Below are positions 1-8,340 of a stretch of DNA of 64,000 nucleotides, piece after piece. The DNA is taken from assembly GCA_964447015.1 (NCBI GenBank), contig CAYUQU010000002.1:1-64000 (forward strand), in the 5' to 3' direction. The translations under genes were made by a program, and so were the position numbers. Source of the DNA: Wandonia sp964447015. Lineage in GTDB: Bacteria > Bacteroidota > Bacteroidia > Flavobacteriales_D > Crocinitomicaceae. Numbering within the stretch: position 1 is the stretch's first letter; every line of letters starts with the position of its first letter. The notes below the pieces were generated by a model, which was given only the letters and a program-made list of their open reading frames with translations, was not told the DNA's origin and ran no database searches.

Positions 1-1175
1 TCAGTCATCTGTCCTGAAGGATTATTTCGAAAATGTTTCCACGGCACATGCGAATAATCTTTAAGCAATGACGTAACAGGATATACAAAAGCAAAATCTT
101 TCACTAGTGTATCTTGATACCCTGACAAACGGCGAAGATTTACATAATCAATGTGCCAATTATCCAAATCACCTGATAATCCTCCGTAATTTCTAAATCG
201 AAACTTGAAGCCATTTTGCAAATATCTTGATTGCGTGATTGGGAGATGTACAAGCTTAAAATCTTGAAGTGAAATACCTCCAGTGCCCCATACATTTTCC
301 CAAAGCTGAGTGTCTACATTGAAAAATTGCAGTGTCAAAGAATCATTCGCTTCAGGCATATCGCTAAAACCACCTGCTTGATAAAGAAAACTAAAGTAAA
401 TAGAATCTATGGCTGGATATGCCATATTAATCACTTTAGAAGTTAAGTGGTCTGCATAACCTGTCATTGTCGTGTTGATTGCGTACGGATACCCCGTTTC
501 GTCTAATCCATCAAACGAAACGACTCCAAGTGACCATGGATCAACAGCTCGTTTATAATTGTGGTAAGCTTGGTAATCCACCCAATATGCATCTGAGTTA
601 GCCACAGTCACGATGTAAACTTCGGCTGTATCTTGAGTAAATAAATTTGATTCTATCCAAATTGTATCTGGGTCATCTGCATTGTCAAGCGTATCTAAAA
701 GAATATATGGTGGATACCCTTGGTATGTACCATAAGGATCAACAGGGTAGCTTTCCAAAGAATTGTATTTAAAATCTTCTGATGCAAACCAAACTGTATC
801 TTCTGTTTCACCTGCAAGGTTAACTTCAATTTTGTATGTGGGAAATTCGGCATAAACTGTGCCCAAAGGCAAAGGGACATCTGTCATATCCAACATGCTA
901 TGATAAAACTCCGTTACGACATTCCCATCAGATGGTTCTGCGTCATAAGGCTGAAATTTATTCTTGCAAAAATCATCAAAAAAAGGCAATTCAAGCGTAT
1001 CTAAGTTGTAGATGAACTGACCATTTATAGTGGGATTCTCACCTGCTTTTAAAACATTAACTTTTGCTACTCCTCTTTCTTGATACAATAATGGCTCTAA
1101 TGATTCGTGCTGAGCAAATACAGAAAATTGCTGACAAGCTAAGGCAAATACAAAAAGAAAAAATATATATCTCAT
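1..1175 (-). CDS. Secreted protein, 3' part outside the window
   Basis: The reading frame is open from the ATG at 1175 to the left edge, giving about 391 residues with no stop, so the C-terminus is missing. The first 22 residues form a typical signal peptide: basic start MRYIFF, a hydrophobic run and a cleavage-like site after VFA-Q. The rest is acidic and rich in Tyr, Asp and Ser, as in exported Bacteroidota surface proteins. I recognise no enzyme domain. A T9SS sorting domain would be at the unseen C-terminus, so secretion by T9SS is only a guess. It begins 11 bases after the stop of the PASTA gene and is probably transcribed with it. Confidence 0.75.
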   Translation of the reverse strand, partial: MRYIFFLFVFALACQQFSVFAQHESLEPLLYQERGVAKVNVLKAGENPTINGQFIYNLDTLELPFFDDFCKNKFQPYDAEPSDGNVVTEFYHSMLDMTDVPLPLGTVYAEFPTYKIEVNLAGETEDTVWFASEDFKYNSLESYPVDPYGTYQGYPPYILLDTLDNADDPDTIWIESNLFTQDTAEVYIVTVANSDAYWVDYQAYHNYKRAVDPWSLGVVSFDGLDETGYPYAINTTMTGYADHLTSKVINMAYPAIDSIYFSFLYQAGGFSDMPEANDSLTLQFFNVDTQLWENVWGTGGISLQDFKLVHLPITQSRYLQNGFKFRFRNYGGLSGDLDNWHIDYVNLRRLSGYQDTLVKDFAFVYPVTSLLKDYSHVPWKHFRNNPSGQMT

Positions 1176-1186
1176 AGCATCTAAAG

Positions 1187-2002
1187 TTAATCTTCTGGCA
1201 CTCGTTGGGTCATAGATGCCCAAACTGTAATTGTGCCTCCTGCCGGCATAACTGATTCATCTGATGTTTCAGGAGATTGTTTAAATACAAACGCTCTCTC
1301 TTTACTGTTCTCATCAGGACAGTCGTCACACAATACATACGCCGTTAAGTTATTAACCGATAAACGCTCATTTACCTGAGATATTGTCATTCCAATCAAA
1401 TTCGGAACAGCAACCGTTTCCATCGATGGACCTTTAGATACAACTAAGACTATTTTAGAGCCAACGGGTACTTTTTCTCCCGCCTCAATGGCTTTACCTT
1501 TGTATTTTTGTTCGAGAACTTGGTCTCTACCCTCCACACTTGGTGTCAGTTCAATAACAGGAATCAAACCTCGATTGCTCAGCATCTGTTCTGCAAAACG
1601 CTTTGATGTCTTACCGGCAAGGGCTGGCATTTCAACTAATTGATAGCGTGTTGCCACACGAAATTTAATTTTGCGCCCTTCTTTCACATAAACACCTGTT
1701 TCAGAAGTCGGACCTGGCTGTTGAAAGAAAATTGTTCCCGAAGGCAAATCCGTTCTGTAAACGGAATCTAACACCTCGTAGCCTATGTCTTTACCAATCA
1801 TATACTCATCGATATCAGCAATATTGACTTTATCACCAACAAAATCAGGCACCTCTATTTTTTGACCAAAACGGGTGTAACTATTGAGATAAGAAAGCGT
1901 GCCAAATATTATTATCAAAACGACAATAATTAACAAAGCAAAATTCAAAATGAAAGTCTTGCTTTTGACAAAGTTTAAGAGTTTTACAAAAAATGTACCC
2001 AC
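1187..2002 (-). CDS. PASTA domain membrane protein
   Basis: A 271-residue protein with a short cytoplasmic N-terminus, one membrane helix at about residues 17-42, and then three PASTA-like repeats (about 48-115, 118-190 and 195-265). These have the usual cores such as VPNLIGM and closing GSKIVLVVSKG. PASTA domains bind uncrosslinked peptidoglycan or muropeptides. Unlike PknB or StkP there is no kinase domain, so this is a stand-alone periplasmic PASTA protein of the type common in Bacteroidota beside ddl. The start codon is GTG at 2002; it is chosen because it precedes the membrane helix and lies downstream of a good promoter. It is divergent from the D-Ala-D-Ala ligase gene, which suggests a shared cell-wall theme. 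Confidence 0.85.
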   Translation of the reverse strand: MGTFFVKLLNFVKSKTFILNFALLIIVVLIIIFGTLSYLNSYTRFGQKIEVPDFVGDKVNIADIDEYMIGKDIGYEVLDSVYRTDLPSGTIFFQQPGPTSETGVYVKEGRKIKFRVATRYQLVEMPALAGKTSKRFAEQMLSNRGLIPVIELTPSVEGRDQVLEQKYKGKAIEAGEKVPVGSKIVLVVSKGPSMETVAVPNLIGMTISQVNERLSVNNLTAYVLCDDCPDENSKERAFVFKQSPETSDESVMPAGGTITVWASMTQRVPED

Positions 2003-2024
2003 GATGAAGATCTAAAATTTCAAA

Positions 2025-2057
2025 CAAAACTAAAAAATTATCGGCTGCAATTTACAA
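2025..2057 (-). promoter_or_regulatory. Promoter for the PASTA gene
   Basis: On the minus strand a -33-type TTTG (TTG at 2057-2055) is followed after 22 bases by a perfect Bacteroidota -7 box TAGTTTTG (2032-2025). Transcription would start near 2018, leaving a leader of about 15 bases before the GTG at 2002. The motif (TTG-N17-23-TAnnTTTG) is established for this phylum; use at this site is inferred. Confidence 0.55.
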
Positions 2058-2209
2058 AGTATTGATTCTTTAGTGTTTTTTGGCAAAAATTCTTCTGTGC
2101 TTTTTCTGTGCTTTTCATAAAGGAAACAGGTACTTGTGAATAACTTTTAGGTAAGTCCAATTACAAAAATGATTAGTACACTAAATTCGTAGTGTTAATA
2201 TATTACACC

Positions 2210-3187
2210 ATGCGTAACGTAGCCATTATTTGTGGAGGCCTGTCCTCTGAATTTGAAATTTCACTTAAAAGTGCTTCAACTATCATTGCGAATTTTCCAG
2301 ATGAGTACCAATGCCATCGGATTATTTTGGACAAAACTGGATGGTGGTTAGTAGAGGGCAACGACCGCTACATTCTTGATTTGAACACTTTCACTGTAAA
2401 AAGAAATAGGGAAACCATTCATTTTGACTTAGGCCTAGTGTACATTCATGGCTACCCAGGAGAAGATGGAAAAGTTCAGGCGTACTTAGACATGATGGGT
2501 ATTCCTTATTTAAATAGCAATCCACTTGCATCAGAATTATCATTTGATAAATGGTTTTGCAATCAATTTTTGAAGAATTTCGGAATTCCTGTTGCGGATT
2601 CTGTTTTATATCTTAATCCTGATGACCACGAAATTGACGAAGCACTTTCGCAGATTGGGCTTCCTTGTTTTGTAAAACCTTGCGATAGTGGTTCGAGCTT
2701 TGGGATTACAATGGTCAAGGAAAAAAGAGAATATGCTGGTGCACTCGAATTTGCTTTCAAAGAAGGAAAAACGGTTATTGCTGAACGTTATTTAAAAGGA
2801 AAAGAAGTGACTTGTGGAGCTTACCGTTCTGACAAAGGTATCATTACACTTCCACCAACAGAAATTGTAGCCGAAGGTGACTACTTTGATTTTGCTGCAA
2901 AGTACGAAGGAAAATCTCAGGAAATCACTCCAGCTAGAATTACAGAGCAAGAACTCAGCATGGTTCAAGCTTTTACCGAAAAAATATATGCTACGCTAAG
3001 ATTACGCTCAATCGCTCGTGTAGATTTTATTATCGTAGACGGCATACCACATCTTGTTGAGGTAAACACAACTCCAGGATTCTCAGAAGCCAGTCTAGTA
3101 CCACAGCAACTTGCCTGCGCAGGAATTCAGATTAAAGAATGCTTTGACAGTATTCTTCGCGCAGAATTTCCACAATGGTACGCTTGA
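2210..3187 (+). CDS. ddl: D-alanine--D-alanine ligase
   Basis: A 325-residue ATP-grasp ligase that makes D-Ala-D-Ala for peptidoglycan in the cytoplasm. The N-terminal domain begins VAIICGGLSSEFEISLKSA, with the conserved Glu in the SSE.EIS motif. The ATP-grasp core has FVKPCDSGSSFGI, and the metal/substrate loop contains ARVDF and EVNTTPGFSEASLVP. The ATG at 2210 gives the standard N-terminus; an in-frame GTG at 2192 would add six unlikely residues. The gene is monocistronic and convergent with the haem lipoprotein gene (9 bases between their ends). Confidence 0.95.
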   Translation: MRNVAIICGGLSSEFEISLKSASTIIANFPDEYQCHRIILDKTGWWLVEGNDRYILDLNTFTVKRNRETIHFDLGLVYIHGYPGEDGKVQAYLDMMGIPYLNSNPLASELSFDKWFCNQFLKNFGIPVADSVLYLNPDDHEIDEALSQIGLPCFVKPCDSGSSFGITMVKEKREYAGALEFAFKEGKTVIAERYLKGKEVTCGAYRSDKGIITLPPTEIVAEGDYFDFAAKYEGKSQEITPARITEQELSMVQAFTEKIYATLRLRSIARVDFIIVDGIPHLVEVNTTPGFSEASLVPQQLACAGIQIKECFDSILRAEFPQWYA

Positions 3188-3195
3188 AATTAAGA

Positions 3196-3528
3196 TTATT
3201 TAGCTGGTTTTCTATCCGCACCTGACATCGTAATCACATATCTGCGAATCGATTCTTCTTGTTGGGCGTCAATTTTTGCCTTTTTTGCCATTACTGGAAC
3301 AATTTTATTCCATTGGTCTTCAGTATACTTATTTGGCTTTTTCAGTCCATGACATTTCTTACAGTTTTCTTCGTACAAAGTCTTTCCTTCGCTCAATTCT
3401 GAAAGAGTATAACCAGAAAACTTATCTGACACCCGTGCCACATCAGTTTCATTTGGGATCAACAATGTGGTTCCACAAGCCGACACTACAAGTGCCAAGG
3501 ATAAATAAATTACATTTGAAATTTTCAT
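3196..3528 (-). CDS. Small c-type cytochrome lipoprotein
   Basis: A 110-residue exported protein. It has a short signal peptide with a lipobox (VVSAC; lipidated Cys at about residue 18), so it should be membrane-anchored on the periplasmic side. A single haem-binding CKKCH motif lies at about residues 56-60, and PVM at about 78-80 offers a Met as the distal ligand. This is the layout of a small monohaem cytochrome c. It may carry electrons to a periplasmic or inner-membrane partner that is not in the window. Its ATG overlaps the stop of the upstream acyltransferase gene by four bases, so the two are translationally coupled; no functional link is known to me. Confidence 0.85.
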   Translation of the reverse strand: MKISNVIYLSLALVVSACGTTLLIPNETDVARVSDKFSGYTLSELSEGKTLYEENCKKCHGLKKPNKYTEDQWNKIVPVMAKKAKIDAQQEESIRRYVITMSGADRKPAK

Positions 3529-4985
3529 GACGTTCTCTTTAGTTTCAAATATAGACTATTTAAATATGCTTTCCAAGTACCTTGCTTAGATTTAGCTTCA
3601 ATGATTTTAGTTTGTATGATCATTAGTGCAAACATGATTACGACACACACCAAAGTTCCTACAACTCCCAAACGCTCTTTGTAGATAGATGGGCGAATCC
3701 AATATAGAATTATAAGGTGTCCCACATATAACCACAAAGTATTGCGACTCATTTGGTTCATAATAGGTGGGAGTTTTTTAATAAAACGAGCAATCCACGC
3801 AAAAACCGCTCCAACCAAAATCACAATTCCAATTCGGTGCAGCACCAAATTCGGACTAGCTCCCATGCCCTCTATATGACCCCAAAAATTACTTTGACCA
3901 TATTTTTGTATTTCGAGTATATCTCCGATTTCAGACCAAGTCAGTAGAATAGCGGAAAGTATAAATAGTTTTAGATCTATCCAGTTCAACAAGCGTCCTT
4001 TTAAGTTCATCAATGCCAACCATGAACCAAAAAACCCTCCAAAGAGCATGTAAGATAGCCATGGGAAAATTGGGAAAGGAGAAGATTTACCAGCATAAGT
4101 TTTCTCCGAATTAATCCACATAGTGAAAAAATTAGGAAACAGGCTTACTCTTCGGTCATAGCTCCACTCGATATCAAGGAGTTGATTTTTTCTCAACACA
4201 CTCAAGTTTGCATATCTGCGGTAGACTTGTCTTGATTCCATAATAGGGAGGTCTTCCATGCTACACACGTCCTGATAGCCTATGCGAATAATCAAGTCAT
4301 TTGTTTTCAAACCTAATTCCTCAGCTTGGCTTCCTTGAACCACTGATTTGACAACTAATCCATCGTTATCAATTAAGTTTAATGAATCTGCTATTTCGGG
4401 TGAGTTACTTACGAGTTCAACTCCAAAATTAGATACAGAGAAAACTGATTCTGGATGACTGTGATAATTTATTTTTGTCACGTGAGGACTTAAATAGGCA
4501 ATAGTGACAAACAGACCAAAGAAAATTATCATTAATCCTTGCACATACTTTCTAGACAAGGCAAATATTGTCATTACAGTCAAAAGCCCAAGTCCGATGA
4601 TATGCAACACATCCACAGCCATAGCGACGTCAGCAGTAGCTTGTGAAACTCTGCTCCACAGTGACTGTAAAGGAAACCGAAGTAAATAACCCCAAAAAAA
4701 CAAAGTTACTACGCGAGTTATTCCCCTGCGAATTCGCAAATTGTGTTTTACATGCACATTGTTCTCTTGGATAAGCAAGAAGGTAAACACCGCTCCTGCA
4801 ATAACCATAAAGAATGGCGCTGTATATCCCCGAAAAAAAGTCCAAATATAAATTCCAGTCGAACCTCCTTCACGAATCTCTTTGTCAATCATAGCGTATA
4901 CCGTATGACCTTGGATCATCATGAATAACGCTAAAAAGCGCATCATGTCTAGAAATAGTATTCGTGGGTTCTTAGCCTTTTCCAT
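3525..4985 (-). CDS. Membrane acyltransferase-like protein with internal PDZ-like segment
   Basis: A 486-residue polytopic inner-membrane protein resembling the DUF1624/heparan-alpha-glucosaminide acetyltransferase-like and acyltransferase-3-like groups. It starts RILFLDMMRFLALFMMIQGH, where the D..R and the GH at the helix end are typical. About ten hydrophobic helices are visible. Between helices, at about residues 180-275, sits a soluble segment that reads as a PDZ domain: VVKSVVQGSQAEELGLKTND followed by LIIRIG. That insertion is unusual. The substrate is unknown; acyl or acetyl transfer to an envelope molecule is the family-level guess. It is translationally coupled to the cytochrome lipoprotein gene downstream. 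Confidence 0.7.
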   Translation of the reverse strand: MEKAKNPRILFLDMMRFLALFMMIQGHTVYAMIDKEIREGGSTGIYIWTFFRGYTAPFFMVIAGAVFTFLLIQENNVHVKHNLRIRRGITRVVTLFFWGYLLRFPLQSLWSRVSQATADVAMAVDVLHIIGLGLLTVMTIFALSRKYVQGLMIIFFGLFVTIAYLSPHVTKINYHSHPESVFSVSNFGVELVSNSPEIADSLNLIDNDGLVVKSVVQGSQAEELGLKTNDLIIRIGYQDVCSMEDLPIMESRQVYRRYANLSVLRKNQLLDIEWSYDRRVSLFPNFFTMWINSEKTYAGKSSPFPIFPWLSYMLFGGFFGSWLALMNLKGRLLNWIDLKLFILSAILLTWSEIGDILEIQKYGQSNFWGHIEGMGASPNLVLHRIGIVILVGAVFAWIARFIKKLPPIMNQMSRNTLWLYVGHLIILYWIRPSIYKERLGVVGTLVCVVIMFALMIIQTKIIEAKSKQGTWKAYLNSLYLKLKRTS

Positions 4986-4993
4986 TTGAGAAA

Positions 4994-5001
4994 CAAAAGT
5001 A
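4994..5001 (-). promoter_or_regulatory. -7 box upstream of the membrane acyltransferase
   Basis: Minus-strand TACTTTTG at 5001-4994 is a perfect TAnnTTTG. It ends only eight bases before the ATG at 4985, so the leader would be just a few bases. No clear -33 TTG is seen. Confidence 0.4.
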
Positions 5002-5104
5002 AGTGAAAGTTTGGAGGTAATGAATGAAATGGTTTAGAAAATAATCTGCATTCATTTAAATGACCTTTACCAAATCCGTGCCTTTTTGAAATAATTAGAA
5101 AACA

Positions 5105-7348
5105 TCACTTCACCTCCATCGAAATCATTAATTCGAGTTCCTGACCGTGATCGGTAGCTACCAATATCGATTTGACAATGTGTCCTTTTGCTTCTTTTGT
5201 GTGGATAGTAGCTTTCACTTTCACCATTTCACCTGGAGAGAAAATTCGGTCAAAGTCTGGAACATCTATACAGCCACACGGCACTTCCACCGAGGTTATT
5301 GAAACTGGGACAGATGTTTGATTTGTAAGTATAAATTCCACTTCCACACTTTCATTGTTTTTACGCTCTCCAATGTCAATAATTCGCTTTTCGGCTTTCA
5401 ATGCATGCTCGAGTGAATCTTCTTGTTCAATAAATGTTACACTTTGAATTTCAATTTTGCGCTCCATTGCTGCAGCACGTGAATAAACTGAATTTTTTGT
5501 GTCATTTGGGTTATCACTAATCAACTGATCAGCGGTGTATTCTCCAAAAGGAATTTCTGTGAAGACTAACTGCCCTCCATCGGTTGAAATGTTATCCATG
5601 TAAGACGCAAATACTCCACCTTCAAAATGGCGGAGATAGTTTTTGAGTGAAGTTATCCTCCTTTTTGTCAAATTGACATTGTAATCTGTTTTAGCCAATG
5701 GCGATGCAAAGCCCTTCACCTGCACATTGATTTTTGCTCCTTTTTGAAGCTCTTTTAAAAGTAAATCGCGGAATTGAAACAAATCTCGGACTCCTTTGTC
5801 TACATATTCTATGAAAAAATCTTCAATATTCTCTTCTGCATCGCGTGCTTTTTCGCCTGACAGTCCTTTTCCGTATTCTTTCTGATAAGTAGACAACATC
5901 TTCGTGTATTCATCATACGAGTCAATGTAATTCACTACAGTCGTGGTATCCCATGAACGTGGATTTGGGATATCGTTGTGAAAATAGAGGGTCACAGGAA
6001 GTCTTGCATTCAATTCTTCCAATGTTTCTTCTGGCATTACTTCTTCTGGCTCGGGCACTGGATACATCTTAAAAATATCCGAACAACACGTCGGGTTTTT
6101 TGAATAGAGTGAACCAATTCTATTGGAAGAAACATACGAAGTATCTCCATAAGTAAAGTAATATAAATCGTTTGCTGGGCTATTAACGGGTACACCTAAA
6201 TTTCTAGGTTCAGTAAAACTTCCATTGACATATCTCGTTTCAAAAACATCAAAACCTCCGAATCCATCATGGAAGTCACTGGAGAAATAAAGCGTAGAAG
6301 TTGAATTGTCAAAATGTGGTGTCACTTCGTTTCCAACGGTATTGACTACTTTAAAGTTTTTGACTTTAGAAAATTGATTGCCGTCTTTTATCACACTATA
6401 ATAAATGTCCATTCCGCCTTTCGAATCATCTCGATTGGAAGAGAAAAACAACCACTCCTCTCCGTTTACATTTGCAATAGCGGGTTGCGTTGTTGTCACT
6501 CCAGGTTCATTGATAATCTCACCTAGTGAGTCAATTTTCGACCATTTTCCATCTACATAATTGGCAGCCATTATTTTACATTGATATGATGCTCCACCCT
6601 CTTCACACAAACTGAAATAAAACTTTTTGCCATCTAAGCTGAAAGTTCCGTTACCTGTATTGAGTTTTTCGTAAAACAAATCGCTCAAGACCTCAGATTT
6701 CAAATATTCCTCGCCTTGTTTTTCTGACTTATAAAGATGTGTGTGGTAATTTTTCTCATATACTTCTTCATTTTCATGAACAGAATCAGCTCGAAGGGAT
6801 GAAAAAAGGAGTTTATTCTCAAAAATCAAGTGTCCAAATTCGGCGTTCTTCGTATTTACTGTGGTTGGTAACGATCCAAAAATAACATCTACCGAATCAT
6901 CAATCATTGATTTAGCCCACACACAAGCTGAGACTTCTTGGCGAGATTTGAGGTATGCAAAACTCTTTTTGTCTTTAGCATATTTTTTCTTTGCCAACTT
7001 AAATACGTCAAGTGCCTCATCATACTTCCCATTTTGTTTGAGCATCATTGCCCAATACAATAGACTCATGGGGTAAAGTCTTGCTTCTTCTTTAGCATAC
7101 ACTTTAGCATAATACGTCGCCGCATTTCGGTAATCTTGATATGACCTGAGTGTCTCTGCGTATTTCCACAATATTGAAACAGAGTTAGAATCATATTTCA
7201 TAGCTTGTTCGTAATACTCCTTTGCGTAGTAAAAATCCCCTTTTTCATATTGCTCTTCCGCAAAGCGCAACAATTGCTTCAGCTCAGTCTGACCGAATGA
7301 ACTAAATGAACAACAAAACACTAAAGCAATTAGATATATACGGGACAT
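5105..7348 (-). CDS. TPR/PD40/OmpA-like protein with C-terminal DUF1573
   Basis: A 747-residue exported protein. Domains in order: signal peptide (1-19, ending SFG-Q); TPR-like helices (about 22-140); PD40/WD40-like beta-propeller blades (about 165-430, with LFFSSNRDDSKGGMDIYY and LYFSSDFHDGFGGFDVFE); an OmpA-like peptidoglycan-binding region (about 450-640, with LPVTLYFHND and a QVKGFASPLAKTDYN core); and a DUF1573-like Ig domain with CGC (about 655-745). The first four parts resemble PorE of the type IX secretion machinery, which ties the outer-membrane complex to peptidoglycan. The terminal DUF1573 is an addition I do not know from PorE. It overlaps the PorP/SprF gene by 19 bases and is the third gene of a T9SS operon. 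Confidence 0.85.
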   Translation of the reverse strand: MSRIYLIALVFCCSFSSFGQTELKQLLRFAEEQYEKGDFYYAKEYYEQAMKYDSNSVSILWKYAETLRSYQDYRNAATYYAKVYAKEEARLYPMSLLYWAMMLKQNGKYDEALDVFKLAKKKYAKDKKSFAYLKSRQEVSACVWAKSMIDDSVDVIFGSLPTTVNTKNAEFGHLIFENKLLFSSLRADSVHENEEVYEKNYHTHLYKSEKQGEEYLKSEVLSDLFYEKLNTGNGTFSLDGKKFYFSLCEEGGASYQCKIMAANYVDGKWSKIDSLGEIINEPGVTTTQPAIANVNGEEWLFFSSNRDDSKGGMDIYYSVIKDGNQFSKVKNFKVVNTVGNEVTPHFDNSTSTLYFSSDFHDGFGGFDVFETRYVNGSFTEPRNLGVPVNSPANDLYYFTYGDTSYVSSNRIGSLYSKNPTCCSDIFKMYPVPEPEEVMPEETLEELNARLPVTLYFHNDIPNPRSWDTTTVVNYIDSYDEYTKMLSTYQKEYGKGLSGEKARDAEENIEDFFIEYVDKGVRDLFQFRDLLLKELQKGAKINVQVKGFASPLAKTDYNVNLTKRRITSLKNYLRHFEGGVFASYMDNISTDGGQLVFTEIPFGEYTADQLISDNPNDTKNSVYSRAAAMERKIEIQSVTFIEQEDSLEHALKAEKRIIDIGERKNNESVEVEFILTNQTSVPVSITSVEVPCGCIDVPDFDRIFSPGEMVKVKATIHTKEAKGHIVKSILVATDHGQELELMISMEVK

Positions 7349-8340
7349 ATGCGATGATTGACCTTTTTGGGTTTAAATGTTTTAAAAATATATTGAAGCG
7401 TAATTTCGATACCTCCTCTAACTTGAGAAGCGGGAACTAATTTTGAATAATTAAAGTCGTAACTAAGTCCCGCAAACCAGTTTTGGTAATCCATTCCGAC
7501 ACTGACATAAGCGGCATCACGCATTCTCATAAATGCTCCAAAATACAACGCCTTGTAATCTCCTCGCTGTTCAATAAGAATATAACGCGCTTCCGAACCG
7601 ATGATAATTTCATTATAAGTTCCCTGAAAATTCATGGAGAACGATGGAAGCACATCCCAGTCTAAGCCAACTTGTATTTGCCCGCGTCCGTGAAAAGTAA
7701 AACGCATATCACGCTGTATTTTTTCTGTAAAAAATCCTTGATTTTGGCGAGTCATATTATACCACGAAAAGCCGACATTGAAATTCTTACGGCTTGATTG
7801 AAACCATTCGTAAACAGCTCCCAACCCCAAAGCAAAGTTTCCATATTTTTCTCGCTGGAAAGTTTCTTGTGTAGGTAAGCTGGGGTCGTGATAGTACCCA
7901 TTATATTGTGTATCCCAAGCGAAATTCCCTGGGCGAACTTCGCGATAATTTAAACCGAATTGAATTCCAGGACGCACGCTATGTACCTTATTTTGATCCA
8001 ACTGAATTTTATACGAAACAGAAGGCATGAAATCGATGGTACGAAATTTCCCATCCCCAACAGCATCATGAACAAAGTATAAACCGAGTCCTAAGTTTTC
8101 ATTCAACAATCCAGAATTATCTGCAGAAATCATTAAAGTTGTAAATGGAACGGACACCGCTCTCCACTGATCGCGATATGCAGCATTTACACGATAATCT
8201 CCATTAAAAAAACCTGTGTTGCCTGGGTTTTGATACAAAGGGTTGTGCATAAATTGAGAGAAGTGAATATCCTGAGCCACTATTTTATGACCAATTGTCA
8301 CACACAACAACACTCCGAGATATGTCGCATATTTTCTCAT
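7330..8340 (-). CDS. PorP/SprF family outer-membrane protein
   Basis: A 336-residue beta-barrel of the type IX secretion PorP/SprF family. After a signal peptide (to about residue 22, ending VAQ) comes the family signature DIHFSQFMHNPLYQNPGNTG, then many alternating strands with conserved YRDQWRAV. PorP/SprF-like proteins act as partners or surface anchors for T9SS type B substrates. Here it follows directly (one-base overlap) the gene for such a substrate, so it is probably the dedicated partner of the 1206-residue protein. The next gene downstream encodes the PorE-like peptidoglycan-binding protein. Confidence 0.93.
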   Translation of the reverse strand: MRKYATYLGVLLCVTIGHKIVAQDIHFSQFMHNPLYQNPGNTGFFNGDYRVNAAYRDQWRAVSVPFTTLMISADNSGLLNENLGLGLYFVHDAVGDGKFRTIDFMPSVSYKIQLDQNKVHSVRPGIQFGLNYREVRPGNFAWDTQYNGYYHDPSLPTQETFQREKYGNFALGLGAVYEWFQSSRKNFNVGFSWYNMTRQNQGFFTEKIQRDMRFTFHGRGQIQVGLDWDVLPSFSMNFQGTYNEIIIGSEARYILIEQRGDYKALYFGAFMRMRDAAYVSVGMDYQNWFAGLSYDFNYSKLVPASQVRGGIEITLQYIFKTFKPKKVNHRICPVYI

